A stretch of 64,000 nt of DNA from Chionis minor. Lineage: Eukaryota > Chordata > Aves > Charadriiformes > Chionididae. Below are positions 11,688 through 24,940 of this stretch, one piece after another; position 1 is the first letter of the stretch, and every line of letters starts with the position of its first letter. Under the pieces are notes generated by a model that saw nothing but the letters and a program-made list of their open reading frames with translations, searched no databases and was not told the DNA's origin. The stretch covers positions 1-64,000 of the forward strand of contig VZSF01006617.1 in NCBI GenBank assembly GCA_013398295.1, given 5' to 3'. The translations under genes and the position numbers were made by a program.

Positions 11688-14002
11688 ACACTACATTGAC
11701 TTTCTCAAGTCATTCATAGGATAGGTGCTTGCAAGCTGAAGGCTCTCGATGAAAAAGACACACCATACAAGTCTGATAATTTTTCAAGAACAGATAGTTC
11801 AGCCCTAGTTAAATATAGTCCCCTGGCAAAGTGTATGTAGCCTTTATTGAAAACTGATCAGCATGCCAAGTTTCAGTTGTTAAATATGAGTTTGGATTGT
11901 TCAACGATAAAAGAAAGTAATACTTCTTCTTGGCATGCAAGTGTATCAGAAACATCCATGCTAAACGTAATCAGACATGAAACAAAGAGAGAAAAAAATG
12001 AGCCTGCGGAAAAAAAATAGGCGTCCCCTGCTTGAAGAAGAAACACAGCAAGTTCAAAGAATTAGTAATTCCAAGTTTTTTAACAATCAAAAATAGTAGA
12101 AACACTAATTCCAGCTGAAAGGTCTTGTGCTATTTTTAACTCTGCCATAAAAAGACTGGTGTAGGATATGGTTAGTTAGGCCAGAGCCCTATTAAAATCA
12201 AAGTATTTACTGGATAGCTGGAGTGGTGTTCCTCACGGTGTCAAAGAGCCTCTTCTCTGTTTGCACCTTGGTGGTTCTGGGTTGAGGTGTTAGCAGAAGA
12301 AATAAGGGCAATGTGAGCTGTTTTCCCATTCAATAGCCAGAGAGCTGCCTGAGCCTGGGGAGCTCTGAAAGCAGCCTGCGGACACCTGCCCTCTGCTCCA
12401 CGTCTCAGTTTGTTCCCAGGGCTTTGGATTCCCCCAGCAGACAGCAACTTGTGAGCGTACATCAGCCTCTGCAAGATGGGCAGCCCAGCACGACCGTCAT
12501 CATCCCCAGACCCACCACAGCAGTAAGAAAGGCAACTCGCACAATTTGCTTCTCTGGCATTTAAGCTGAACTTCTCACTTCCTTGTGTTTACTTGCTGTG
12601 CCTTTGTTTTCCAGGCTGGAAATGCTGTTTTCAATTTTTTTTGGGTGCCCATTTGTGCATTTGGCTGTGTTGGGATAAAATACAAAATGTAGCTCCAAGT
12701 GCAGTTTTGCACCCTGAAAACCCATGGCAGGCCACAGCAGATGCAAAGCAAGGCTGTAAAAAGTCTCCTTTGATCCAGTTTCTCCAGTGTTTTTTGTGAT
12801 TTCTTTACCTCACATAAAATGGGACTGCTATAGCGGGCTATGAAGCCTTATACCTTGTATTAGAGGTAAGGTTTTCTTACTCTTCATGTTTAGCTTGGTT
12901 ATGGTTGGGTGTTTCTGTCAGCCTGAACTCCTCCAGCAGCGACACGAATCAGTCATGAGCCCACAATTTTGACAGTGCAGCCGACCCAGGTTTCTCCTAG
13001 ATGTTACCTCTGTTGCAAGACACATGCCTGGGACTGGTTTTGCCTCCTCATGGATATCTGAGTTTGGCTTTGCTGCCCATGTGTGGGCAGCAGTGCTCTT
13101 AAGGATTGACCATACCACCATAGCTGATGTGTGTCCCTTGACTCCCAGGATGGACCTTCACATGAACACGTGCTTATCCTGGTTACCTAGCTCTTATTTT
13201 GGCTTCTGCACCTGGCTTTCCTTCTCGTGGTAAACATGGGCACACCAAGTGAGGTGTGAGCCTGGTCTTGCCCTGCCACACAGTCAGGAGGCAGCTGGGG
13301 TTGTGCCTGAGAGCTGGGGAAGCCGTTTAAACACAGACATCGTGTCACCACTAGGTGCAAAGTCAATCTGCATGGCTTTAGCGCCGTGGCCGCCTGTGTC
13401 CTGGAGATAGAGAGATGCTGGTTGAAATTTCCCTCAGAAGATAAAAAAGACAACACGATGCCTTTAAAGGAGTAGGATTGAGATGCTGAGGTGGGAAACA
13501 AGTTGTTTTCCTCACTTGGCTGTAAACCTTCACAAATGCCAGCCAGACTTAGTTTTCTAATGTCACCAGCTTTCTCCTGCTAGACGTGAGTATTCTGCTG
13601 TTTGGCACAGCAATGTTGCTGTCTGGTATCTAGTGAGCCATCATTAAAAAAACAAAGAGTAATAGTTGGTGAAAGTGCAGAGTCGATAGTGCTGAGTAAT
13701 GTATTTGCATACTGGCATATGTGCTATGAAAGTAAATAAGATTATGCCAAACTCATCTGGAAGAGAGTTAATTTAACATCCTGGCTAAAGTTATGCAACC
13801 AGAGGGAGGCGGGGGTGCGGGGGGGTGGATGTAATAGACTGGCTGATGAAGCCTGGGGGACAAAATGTCCTAGTGGAAATTGTATGTAGCACGAAAGAAT
13901 GTAACATAAGAACCCAGCAGAACAGCACTGATTCAAGGCTGCTTATGTACACACACAACTGTTTTTCTGTTAGTTTTAGAATGCACAGGATGACAAAGAA
14001 TT

Positions 14003-14015
14003 AAAAAAAAAAAAA
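14003..14015. repeat. Poly-A run (13 A)
   Basis: There are thirteen consecutive A residues. No retroposed element is recognisable directly upstream, so this is treated as a simple homopolymer. Confidence 0.8.
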
Positions 14016-14069
14016 GTATCTGCAAGATAGATTAGCTGTCCTATTCGTATTGAGGTCTAAATTGCTTTT

Positions 14070-14190
14070 TGGTCCTGATTCAGAAAAGTCCTTGCAGGAC
14101 ACACAAGGGCGTGAGCATGCTTCAGTGCATTTGATGGATAAACGCCAGTCTGTACTTTAAACTGCAGGACTGACCAAATGCTCAGGTCCT
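14070..14190. repeat. Eroded amniote-wide interspersed repeat (family not assigned)
   Basis: The text GGTCCTGATTCAGAAAAG followed by AGCATGCTT resembles old repeats shared by turtles, crocodilians and birds, which read 'cctgattcagcaaagcacttaagc' followed by 'acatgctt'. The match is from memory and degenerate, so the boundaries are approximate. Confidence 0.35.
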
Positions 14191-14218
14191 GTTTTCAAAA
14201 ACTGATAATGTTGTGAGA

Positions 14219-14219
14219 N
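14219..14219. other. Single ambiguous base (N)
   Basis: One N sits in otherwise ordinary sequence (GTGAGANTTG), and the flanks are not duplicated. This looks like an uncalled base rather than a joined gap. Confidence 0.9.
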
Positions 14220-16680
14220 TTGTTTTGAACAAATATGAATTTTTAGGCAGCTTAGCTCTGGACTCTCTACAGAAACTTTGTGTAGTTCATGTTTCTCATT
14301 ATTATAGGCTTGGAGATAACTTTGTTATAGAGAAACGAATGTGTTTCTTGTAATAAGCAAAGTCTGAAATGAAAATCAAACCCTTACTTCTAAAGGTCTT
14401 TGCATTCAGGATTGCACATCATAGCAGACAAGATAGAAACATGTCTCTGAATTCAATCTGACCCTCAACTCTAAGTCTAAGGAATAAACTATTAAAGCCT
14501 AGAGTTTGAGAACAATGTCTCTTCCAAGAAAATTTAAGCATAAGCTCATCAGATATATCAAAATTTGAGGACAGCTAGAGCAATGATATGATACCACAAC
14601 ATGGGATGGGAGCATTTTTGTGCTGTGTGATGCATGTGCTGCATCAAGCTGCATGCACTTAAGGAAGTAATGTCTTCAAGCATAATTACAGTCCCAGAAT
14701 GTGAAGTTCTAGAGCATAATGTTTACACTGAGACTATCTTGGGCTTCACAGTGAGTATTGATAGCAAATCTACCTCCAGGAGCAATGGGCACAAGAAACT
14801 TGATGCTAAGTTTACTGATGTCACCAAATGCTCCTGCACGGTTAATTTGAGAATGTCTTTTGCATGTAATTGGCATAGGGCTTAGAAGGTTCCTGGACTA
14901 AATCTTTAACCAGAAGCTCTGCAAAGACTGTGAGCCCACTTCTCAAGCTGTGGTGCAAGCAGTTGTTCCTGTGACTATGTAACCATGTCTGTGCCGGATC
15001 CAGATAAGGGTGAAAAATGGAGTTGACCTACTCTCCGTGCGCAGAGATTTGTACTCTCTTGCTCTGAGCTAGGCAGATTTTTGGGGCTTGTGTTTAAACA
15101 GCAGTCAGCAGGGACATACCGATGCTTCCAGACCGTGGAAGGGTCCAGACAGTACGAACTTAATTCTTTTCACTGACTCCTCAGAGGGACCAGTCTGCAA
15201 GTGTCAGCATCTAAGGTCAGGAAGAAGGAAAATGAAATGAAAGATTATGGGATCCTTGCAAAATTGGAGGAGCCCCAGGAGGAATAAAGACTCTTCAGTA
15301 TCTGGAAATATAGCCACAGCAAAGCTCAGCAGAAAGATAGCTTGTCCTTAGCACTCAACTGTAAAGGGATGTACCAAAGAACGAGGCAGTGACTCCCGTG
15401 AGGAATGGTACTAAGTCAGCAGATGTGTTGTGCTGTGAAGCCTGGATATGACTGAGTTACCTGTTCCTGCGAGCAAGTTTTACTTTACTGGTGTGAGTGG
15501 TGTGCTGTCAGCATTGGGGCCCCAGTAACACTCATTTGACACTCAGTCATCTGGTACATGAAGCTTGAAGCTTAAGGAAAGGTAGGTAAAGAGTTGCAGG
15601 AAAAACTGGAACAAATATGATTTGTCCAGGGTCATTTCACTGAACCTGAAACACAAGTCTCTTGAGCCTGGAACAGGAACAAAACAGCAGCTGACAGGAG
15701 AGCTGGAATCAATGGTAGGAAGGAGGGAATATGCTCCTCAGCAAATGGGCACAATAAAAAAACCAACAAAGTACTGTCTCCTTGAGGAAGGTTTTGCATT
15801 CTTAAAAAATGGACCAGTTTGGACTGGACCAGCACTTGGGATTCAAAGACCTATAAGAATTCAGCCTCAAGAGTGCACACCTGGGAATGCCTCTAATTCA
15901 TCTTCTACTTCAGGTATTGGTGACGAGATCCTTGTGGTTCTTTGGAGGTCCAGCAGTGGTGCCCTGTGAAGTGCTCCACACCCACCCCTGATGGCATGGC
16001 CTTCAGCCTTCTCTGCCCATCTTCTGTCCCATTGTCCTCTGTCCTTGCGTTCTCACAGGGCAGCCCAAAAATGATGAGAAACAAACCAGCTTTGAATGAA
16101 GAACCAGTCTAGAAAATAGCAAGAGAAGAGTAAGAAATATGTTCCGAGTATAACATTTCCCCCTAGGATTTCTTTGCAAATTCTTGCTGGTTTCTGAGAA
16201 TGTCTTGGGTAGAGGTTGAAGCTGTTCTTTGATAAACGTCGTAAACATTTTGATTACATCAGAACTAAAAGTCTCCAGCTGGATATTAGCTGTGAAAGAA
16301 ATAGTCTCCAAGAGAACAGGAGTCCTTTAGCAATACATAAGATACCTCTGCATATTTCAATGGTTACAAATGTGTTTCAATTTGCTGATAAAAATTTAAG
16401 CAGTTTACATGTGGGGATACTGAGGTGCCCTGCTGCTGTGCCTGCACCTGGACAGATAGTTGTTGATGGTAGCGCAGATGGTGACACTTCTGTCAGTGTC
16501 ACAGATACCAGGTCATGTTAGCTGATGACATAATTTCCCCTTGTAACATGCCCCTAACACCTGCCCCTCCATCTCTCAGTACTCATACAGGCTGCCTGTT
16601 CATTAGGCAGGTTGGCCTTTATATTTCTGAAATCCCTCTGGAGTGAAAAAAACACTTCCCTCCATACCCATTCCTTATGT
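14220..16680. other. Unique non-coding sequence
   Basis: The longest frames (83 codons at 14634-14885 and 115 codons at 15622-15969, both plus strand) have no recognisable domain and no clear splice context. I see nothing else of note in this stretch. Confidence 0.5.
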
Positions 16681-16708
16681 GGGAAGGGGTGGGGGATGGG
16701 ATGGGGGG
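16681..16708 (+). other. G-quadruplex-forming motif
   Basis: Five G-runs (GGG, GGGG, GGGGG, GGG, GGGGGG) are separated by loops of 1-2 nt, which meets the usual criterion of four runs of at least three G with loops under eight. No promoter is identifiable beside it. Confidence 0.6.
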
Positions 16709-16734
16709 AACACGGGAACAGATCCTTACAGGTG

Positions 16735-16850
16735 CTTAGATATCTAAGTCACAATTGCTTTAGGGGTAATGAGGCATCTGAGTCACTCATTAACCATGGT
16801 CAATGAATTTGTCCAGCTTCTGGAAGAAGCAGGAACTGAACTTGAATCTC
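16735..16850. repeat. Possible eroded MIR-like or amniote fossil repeat
   Basis: GGTGCTTAGATATCTAAGTC and, later, GAACTGAACTTGAATCTCC recall, respectively, the 'aggtgcctaaatacctaag' fossil repeat and the 'ggatttgaacccaggtctcc' part of MIR-type SINEs. The similarity is weak. Confidence 0.22.
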
Positions 16851-17284
16851 CCCAATCTTTTTTCATTTCCTGAAACAAGAACCAGCCTATCTGCCCCCCT
16901 GCTTTTTTTTTTAATTTTATTTTCCCCCTCCTGACACAGCACCATATACACTTCCCTCAGCTGTTTTCTTTTCCTAAGCCAACACCCTTCTTTGGCTGTA
17001 TCTCACTATTTCCTGATTGTTTCTCTTTCTCTTTTACCTCTTATTCTTTTTTGTTTTATTTTGCTTTCTTCTTCTATTTCTAATTTGCCTGTTAGGCTTT
17101 TTTGATCCACTTTTATATTGATCCAGCCACCCTGATCTCCAAAGGGAAACCAAGAAATAAGCGGCATGGTTGCACTGACGGGTTTATGCTGGGCCTCTTT
17201 GTATTTTATGGAAAAGGCTTTCAAATCCAGCTGTAACAGCTTTCAGTGCACAGGGCAATGCTGTTGCCTTTATGTGTTACTGTG

Positions 17285-17400
17285 GTCAGCAAAATAAAAC
17301 TTACTTAAGTAAAGGCTTAGGACTCTCTTAGAAAGAGCCTTAAGGACATACTGTCAGGCATGTGCTTAAGTCATGTTGACTTTGTATGTCTATGCCTTTT
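17285..17400. repeat. Possible eroded amniote interspersed repeat
   Basis: ACTTACTTAAGTAAAGG and CATGTGCTTAAGTCATGTTG resemble the 'cttaagcacatgcttaagt' motif of an old reptile and bird repeat. The stretch is AT-rich and partly palindromic. The boundaries are guesses. Confidence 0.3.
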
Positions 17401-17870
17401 GGTTGAGAAGAGTGCTTTCCTTACACAGGAAAAAGGGTTCTTAAGCTTCGCACTTACAACTACTATGCATGGCAGATTTGTAGAGTCAGACAAAGGTTTA
17501 AAGGCTGGAAGAGACATTTCTGATAATCCTGAGAGACATCTGGAATGCCAGAGGTCAAAGAACCCAATTTCTTCTTTTGTAGCCTTCTAACAGCTAGTGG
17601 AGACACAGTTAACTTTATTGGTGCTACTATCTTATCACCACTACGTAAAACGTTCCCAGACTGGTGCATGTCTGTAATTATCTACCTGGCACATGAATAA
17701 TATTTTTGCAATGGCATGCTTGTTGTCATCATAGCATTCAGTTACAGGCATCATTTTGGTTATTAATTGTGCTGTCATCTTTACTGCAGCACTGTGCATC
17801 TGCTGATATTAGACGACTACAGATGACACAGTCTTCTGCTCTATATGTTCATGCTCCTCCTGTTGTAGCA

Positions 17871-17920
17871 GGAGAAACAGAGGCACAGGGCAGTGAAATG
17901 AATGTCTGGATCAAGGAAGG
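17871..17920 (-). repeat. MIR-like SINE fragment
   Basis: GGAGAAACAGAGGCACAGGG followed by CAGTGAAATG resembles the reverse complement of the conserved MIR core ('ggaaactgaggcacagagaggttaagtgac'). It is short and diverged. Confidence 0.35.
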
Positions 17921-20900
17921 GGAGAGGCACTTAACTCTCAGCTCGAACAGTTCTATAACATCAGAAGCAGCGTGTCTTGATTTTATTGCACCCTTGAAGC
18001 CAGCTCAGTGTGTTCTTTGGCCATGGCTCACATACGCTTAATTTCTGTGTTGCTCTGTTGTAGCTAGTATTTCCTATAATACTTAGAGGTAGAGTACTAG
18101 AGCTGCTGCTAAAGCTGTTTGAAGACCTGACCTTAGTTCCAGTGACAGCTCCTTGGAACAGCGTTTCTAATCTGGAATAAAAGGTTGATTGAGATTTTTA
18201 AAGGAGTCTCTAAGGTGACAGACCATGCTTCCTGGTGTCCTGTTTCTTTTGACTGTGTTTTATCTAAATTCTCCTTCATTCTTTATACTCTCTGTTTTCC
18301 ACAAATAGACTTCAGACCAGAAGTTTTGTTTGCTATGCCTCCGTCTTGACCAGTAAAGCAGATAATCAAGCTTCTGTGCTGCAAACCCTCATTCACTCAG
18401 GGGCTGCTTCAAAATTTTTCTGTTAAAGCATATGAAAAAATCACCTGCAGTTTTCATGGACAGTCCTTCACTGAGGTCTGGATCAAGCCAAGGGGATAGT
18501 CATCTTGCAAGTGCCATCCTCAGCCCCATTGTCAGCATCATACCCTGTCATTCTTGATGCCCTCTAAGCACAGCTGAGGACCTCGGGCACCTTGTGCATG
18601 GTGCTGCCCTGAGGTAGCCCTCCAGCCTCTGGTACTCAATTGTGTCCATGGCTGGGGCTGAACAGCACTGGGCAGCGTTGCTGCAGATCAAGTCTACTTT
18701 AGTCCTCAGTTTCCTGGGAGACCGTCTCCATTTATGTTTACAAATTTTACCAGAGCAAAACTAAATTATTTTTAAAATTGCTCTTTGACATAGATTTCTG
18801 GATTTCCATGTTGTGGTGAGGAAAAAAATGGGCACATCATCTGCATTTGGGCCAGGCAGCACTGTGTGCGTGCCAGATGGTGAAATGTTGATAGGGGCCC
18901 TGAACTCCAGGCAGGAATGCACCAGGTCCAGTGTATGTGTCTATGCCCAAATCACCCACAGCCCAGCAGACTTGCAGAGGAAAGTGTCTCTATACGAGCT
19001 CTGAAAGCATAGTCATGGTGAAGCTGTGAACTGGCCATCAGGTTTTTGATTTGATAGGATGCCAGTACCTGGTGTTCTAGTTTACAAAGTCCTCAACAGG
19101 GTTATTTAGCAAGCAGCATAAACTTGCTGATGTGTGAACTTACCCTCCTTATACTAATGCAGAGGGTTGGCTAGTCTGCCTGCTCTTGACTTTCACAGAC
19201 ACCCAGGTATCCTTGTATGGTTGGCAAAAGGCTGTGCCCTCCTTCCATAATGCAGGGACACATGGTCTTCTCTGCATTAGTTTCTAAGCAGCGTTACGAT
19301 AGTTTATTATGTCTAGTGGTGGGTGAACTTCAAAATGCTTGGCAGTTCAGTGAATCACTTGAACCCTTTTGATCCAAAGTGAGTCCTGGACAAGGAACAG
19401 TTTTACAAGCTGCTGTCATGAAAACCTTCAGTAGCTTCCACTTGAGAAAAAAAGGCAAAATGTAAAATACACCATGAGCGCAGAGGTGGCATTCAGAAGA
19501 TTCTGCTGAATACAGGGTCCTGCAATGCTAGTTGGTAGTCAAACATCTAGAAAGGGATTGTTCTTGCCCCAAAATAACTGCCAGCTGGACAAAACAGGCA
19601 AGGAATTGCGAGGATGCTTGTGGTCGACTGAGTGTGAGCCTTACTTAGGCTGGAAGATCACTCCATTACAGTCAGCCTATATCTTGTTTAACTTGCATAG
19701 ACGTAGCAACAGCTTCAGATGATTTCAGTGAAGCAGATGGCACCGTGTGCTAATTACAGCAAGTATTTTGTACCAGGATAGAATTAGCTCTGACCAATGG
19801 TAAATATCTGTAGGCCTTGTTAATCTAAAAATGTAAACCCAGAACTCTTTTGAGGAAGAAGCTAGGGTGAGGTCTGTTTAGTTATTCCACTGAAGTCTCT
19901 CATCCTGGGACAGTTTGGCTCTGCTATGAGTTTGGCCCCAGTTAAACTCTCAGGTTGTGCTTCAGTGAGTTGTACAGATCTACTTGAATTGCAAGGCACA
20001 TGTATGTGTCATTCCCTGGAAACTGTTAGGCACATATGCTTAATTAGACATATACGCCTTTAGTTTATTTGTTATAATGATTAAATCCTTACTAATGATT
20101 TTCTGATAATTAATGGGTAGCCTAAAAATTGGTATTTCCCACGTCTTAAAATAAAACAGTGATGTTTTGAAATTAAATTCCTGAGTACGAGGTAAATGGC
20201 AAAATATGTGTTTAGTTACATGTGGTAAGGTTGGCAAGATACATTTTCAAAAGCAGGAGTCTAAAATTAGGTCTTAAAGCCACAGTTAGAAAGCTAAATA
20301 AACAACTGGGCTTTCTTAAAGGCTGGACACCCATGAGCTGCCTGGCAAGAGCACCAAATACAGATTTCAACATTTGTATTGTCATTGAAAGACAGTACCA
20401 AATTCCCTTGGCTTTCCACCAAGGGTCCACGCCTGAGCACCTACATTCACTCATCCAGGTACCCTCTAGGTCTCCAAGTGCTGGCAAGGCTCTCCTGAAA
20501 GTGTGGAGCCAGCCTGACGGACAGAGGAGGCAGTCGGACTAGAAGCTCTATGCATTTAGGCTAGAGAAACATACATTTCCGCTATTAATTTTAAAATCCT
20601 AATGCGTTTACATTTATTCTATAAGCAGTGCAGCTTATGGCATCGTTAGAGATTCATGTTTGTTTCACTTAAAGAGTTGGCTGTTGTTGGTAAAGTTATT
20701 AGTAAGGAGCATGTTATCTCAACCCCACGCCAGTCTTCTAGATCAGTACCCGTTGGTGCTTAGGAAGCAGTTGGCTGATGCAGGAAGAGTGGATGAAGCT
20801 GGGGCTTTATGTTTATGCACCCTCTCCTTTCCCACTGAAACACATACGCGCTGACACGTACATGTACTCCTTCACTTACAGAGCAGCCCTCCTCCTGCTT

Positions 20901-22139
20901 GCCAAGTCCATCATCTCAGTTCCCCCAGAGAAGGGTGGGATACTGATGCAAGATGCTGTATTAGATGGCTGTTCCCCTCCCTTCAACTGGAGTCTGATGA
21001 CATGTCTGCTAAAATGCGTCAGACAGTTGGGGAAATAGCGAGAGCGAGAGTGACGGAGAGGGAAGTCTGGGTGGAGGGATTTGGTTTTAATTAAAACAAG
21101 TAAAGCTGTGTTTTCCAAGCCCCAGATAGCGTTCAAGTCTGGCAGAAGCTGCTGGGAGAAAACGAATTTTCAGGTAGCTTCATTTTTTTCCAAGGAACCC
21201 TCTGCTGTGGGAAAGCTGTGATGCCAGGACAAATTTGGCCTGGGAATGGTGGGGTACTCAGGCTGGAGGAAACCACCAGAGAGGTCTGAGGTGGGACCAG
21301 ACAGTGACTGTAAGCTGATAGGCCCCAAAACGTTTCAGCTGCAGAGAAGAAATGACATTTTCCTGGCGGGAAATGTGTTTTTAAACTCCCTTTGGTCAAA
21401 AGGGCAAGCATGTAGGTCTGTTCTCTAGTCCTCACCAGCCTGTGGGAGGCCCTGGGAAGGTCCTGATTCTGGCACTGGCCGTGTGGCAACATGTTTCCAT
21501 TCCCCATGTGTCTCTTGTCCCTCCCATCCATCACCAGTAGAGACTTCAAGCTGCCCAAGGCCAAAAACTTTCTCTTTGTGCATGTTTATGTGGTGTGTAG
21601 CATGGAGAGACACTGGTCTCACCAAGGCCCTCAGGCACTACCATGACAAGAGCTGCACAAGTGAAACAGAGGAGATGTTACAGAGCCTGCTATGATCACC
21701 CACAGATTTTTCTTCTCCCACTCCCATCCCCAGCAGCAGCATGATCCTCTTGCACAAGGTAACTTATGTTGGCTGCGAGAGAAGGCTGGGAGGTTTGGAT
21801 GGCTAAACCTGGTGACCAAAGCTTTGCCTGCATAGGTGAATGCTGGATCTGTGTCCAGGGCCCTGTTTTTATTTAGAAGTGGGATTCGTAAGAAACTGAT
21901 CCCCTTCTGAGGCATGCCTGTATCTTCCTTGCTGAGATACTTTCTGTTGTCATTCTGGAGTTGCTGGAGATGGACAATGCCATAAATTTGCCTTGTGAGT
22001 CATAATCCTCATTGTGCTGTTTAGCGTTCTGGAAGCCAGCTCTAACCCCGTGGAGAAATCCTCACAGTACTCCAATTCATCCACACTGGAAAAAAAAATC
22101 AGCTACCTCTGGAAAAAATACAATCAAACAAAACAAACT

Positions 22140-22173
22140 GGGGGGAGGGGGGGGGAGTGGGGGAGGAGTGGGA
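22140..22173 (+). other. G-rich tract with G-quadruplex potential
   Basis: Runs of 6, 9, 5 and 3 G are separated by A, AGT and AGGAGT. It follows an A-rich stretch (22090-22138), so the local strand asymmetry is marked. It may simply be a purine microsatellite. Confidence 0.6.
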
Positions 22174-24767
22174 TTAATTTCTGAAGATGCTTCAGGAGGA
22201 ATGAAGAGAAGACCACCTCAAAACTCAATTTCGCAGGACGGTGCCTGGAGGCCTCTGAATCCTGTGGAGTCATGTCAGTGCCTGGTGTGGACCCGCGTTT
22301 CTGGGCTGGCTTGATGTGGAGCAGCCAGATGAGCAGTAGACATGAACTATCACAGGCCTGTTACTACTGCTGAACATGATAACAAGGCTGAACTTATTTT
22401 AAAAACCACATCTAGTGGTTTTGTGATGTGTGAAATTAATGAAGCTGTTTTCTTCAGACGTAGTGCCTTTTCTTCCTTCCTCTGTTTCTGCTTTGGTCAG
22501 AGACACTGTATCAGTGGCACCATTCAAGGGCAAGGGGGGCTATCCTCCCTCTGTTCATTCATTGTGTGTGTTTGAAATCAGTCAGCTCATCCTTGGTTTT
22601 CTCCCAGGTCTTCCTTGCAAAGACCTAGCAGGATCTCCTGTCTCACACAGCCTGATTCATCTGCGTGAGGACTTGTTTGAAGGCCTTTGCTAAGAACTTA
22701 TTCTTCTCAGAGAAACTTTATTGAGTTCACCGCAGGTGGACCCAGGCTGGCTTTCAGAGTCCCACTTGAGCTGGCAAGGAAAGGAGAAACCCTGCTGCTC
22801 TAACTCTGAGCCTTGTTTTATCGCCTTCGGAGGGAAGATAACAACCACCTCACTGCCCCGTGGGGGGATGTCAGAGGGATGACTGTCAGCAGTTGCAGTG
22901 GCACATGTGTCAGGGATAGGCAGACTTGTGCTGCTCCTGGAGTGTGACCACCCCTCCTGCGGATGCCTTGAGCATGATGATGTTCCCATCCTGCCAACCA
23001 CGGTAAAAACCCAACCCCCATGTGAAGAACAAACAAGCATTTGTTTCCTTTTGCTTTGGTGCATGCCTGGCACTTGCCAGGAAGATTTTAATACACTGTT
23101 TAGATAAGATGGAGAACCTTTGCTTCAGCCAAGCCAAATACGCTCTTTCAAACAAAACGAGGGATTTCAGGGAAGGGAGCTAATGGTGCAGGTCCAGGGA
23201 ACTTTCTCAGTTGGAGCCTTTACAACGAGCAAGGGCTGAAAGGTGCTTTTCCCTTGTGGCGAAGAGTCCTGGAAAAGACACGTGTGGGACCAGAGGATTC
23301 CCCCAGGGTGCCGTGTCTCCCTGTCCACAGGTGACCTGTGCAGGTGAACTTCCGCAGAGAGATTGTAAAGAGCCGAGGCTGCTCTGGGCTGAGGGATATT
23401 CCCTGAGGCAGGATAGCTCTGGGCTTTCCAGCTGTGGAAAAGCAAAACATTTCCTGTGGTTGTGTAATGCATGTTCTTCATGCAGACCTCCTGAAGAGGC
23501 TGGGCCTCTCCTTGCCCGCTTTGTCCCTGCCTTCCCGCTCTCTCGTTTCTTCTTGGCAGTTGGACAGCAAGGGAACTCCTTCATTAGCTCACCAAAGGCC
23601 TGGAGGTAAACTCCCTGCTGCACAGGAACCAGCACCAGCTCATTACCTACCACACACAAAGCTTTCTCACATATGCAAAGGTACCTCTATGATATGCACT
23701 GCATGCACGTTTGCAAGTTAGTTAACACCAGCAAACCCCTGTTAATTTCCTGACTAGCTGGTGGTTTGCTTGCTGAAATTTTCCTTGGAAAAGGTGTTTC
23801 CAAAGCATGAGTTTTCCATCCTGGTTAATACATCACACTGCTGTTTATCTTAGAAAGTCTCTATATGTTCTACTTGGTCTAGACCCAATTCTTCCAGAAA
23901 TTAAAAACTTCTCTTTTTTCTAGTGTAATGATTTTTATGCCTGTCAAGAAGGAGCTTCAAAGTATGTTTTGAAAGTCTGGCTTTTCAAAGCTAACGGGAA
24001 GGGAATTTCAAGGGTCCACATGCTGTTTTCTCTCCCCGGGTGTTGCGTACTGCCCATTCTCAGAAATGAGGTACGGATCTAGGTGGATCCTGGGTCTGAC
24101 CCACTTTTTGTTTTCCTTTCTCTTCTGTTTATTGCAGATGAAAGGATCATAGTATTTGCCAAAGTGTCTTTGAATGAAGAGTAATTCCTTGCATTTCCTG
24201 AAAAATACTCATTAGATAGCTAGATGACTATTTACCAGAGGAAAACCGTTACAACTATTAGGTGCCAAAGCATAATGCCAAAATACGAGAGTTGGCCCAG
24301 GGACTCTTAAGCCTCCAAAATGAAGTGGTTCATGGGCAGAGGAGTCAAAATTCCAGTAACTGCACAGTACTGGCAGTTCCATGTTTGCAACATAATGTTC
24401 AAACAGAAACAGGGCTGAACATGATTTGTCCTTTGTACTGGTGTTTAGGTTGGGACTGGTTTAGCTAAATGGCTCTCACATCTACACTATGTGAAATGAC
24501 TCAGCTTTTCATTTTTAGTAGCTGGGCAGGAAAGGATAATGCTGGACTTTAATGGTCCCCTGCTAAGTGCCATGAACAAACCTAGTTCACCTTTTCAGAG
24601 ACAGTTTCTTTTGCAAAACATCATACTCTCTCCCACCACTGTGGTATCTGAGCTTTCTTAGTGCAATGCTTTTGTGGGAAATTCCACATCGTTTAAGACT
24701 TTAACATGCCGATTACTGCCAAAAGCTTTAGAAGTATTTTTTAGAAAAAGTTTTTTGAATTTTTGAA

Positions 24768-24940
24768 GTTGTGGAGGCCCCATCCCTGGAAGTGTTTAAG
24801 GCCAGGCTGGATGGGGCTTTGAGCAACCTGCTGTAGTGAGAGGTGTCCCTGCCCATGGCAGGGGGGTTGGAAGTTGATGATCTTTAAGGTCCCTTCCAAC
24901 TCTAACCATTCTATGATTCTATGATTCTATGATTCTATGA
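24768..24940 (+). mobile_element. CR1 LINE, 5'-truncated 3' end
   Basis: The sequence from GTGGAGGCCCCATCCCTGG through GGCAGGGGGGTTGGAAG, then GGTCCCTTCCAACTCTAACC, followed by four ATTCTATG-type octamers, is the classic 3' untranslated end of avian CR1. Only about 170 bp are left, as is usual for CR1, which is normally severely 5'-truncated. No coding sequence remains and there is no target-site duplication, as expected for this family. Confidence 0.95.

Larger units (their letters stand above)
6134..14002. other. Unique non-coding sequence with minor simple repeats
   Basis: There is no gene or young transposon here. Small items, listed separately, are a palindrome at 7820-7840, a CCTTG/CCTTC tract at 11133-11183 and a TTTG run at 11665-11687. 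Open frames such as the minus-strand frame at 13187-13501 look like chance frames, without splice signals or recognisable domains. Confidence 0.6.
17401..24767. other. Unique non-coding sequence
   Basis: There is no gene or young transposon. A MIR-like fragment lies at 17871-17920 and a G-run cluster at 22140-22173. Several overlapping frames at 22.7-23.7 kb are open on both strands in a GC-richer patch, but they show no recognisable domains. Confidence 0.55.
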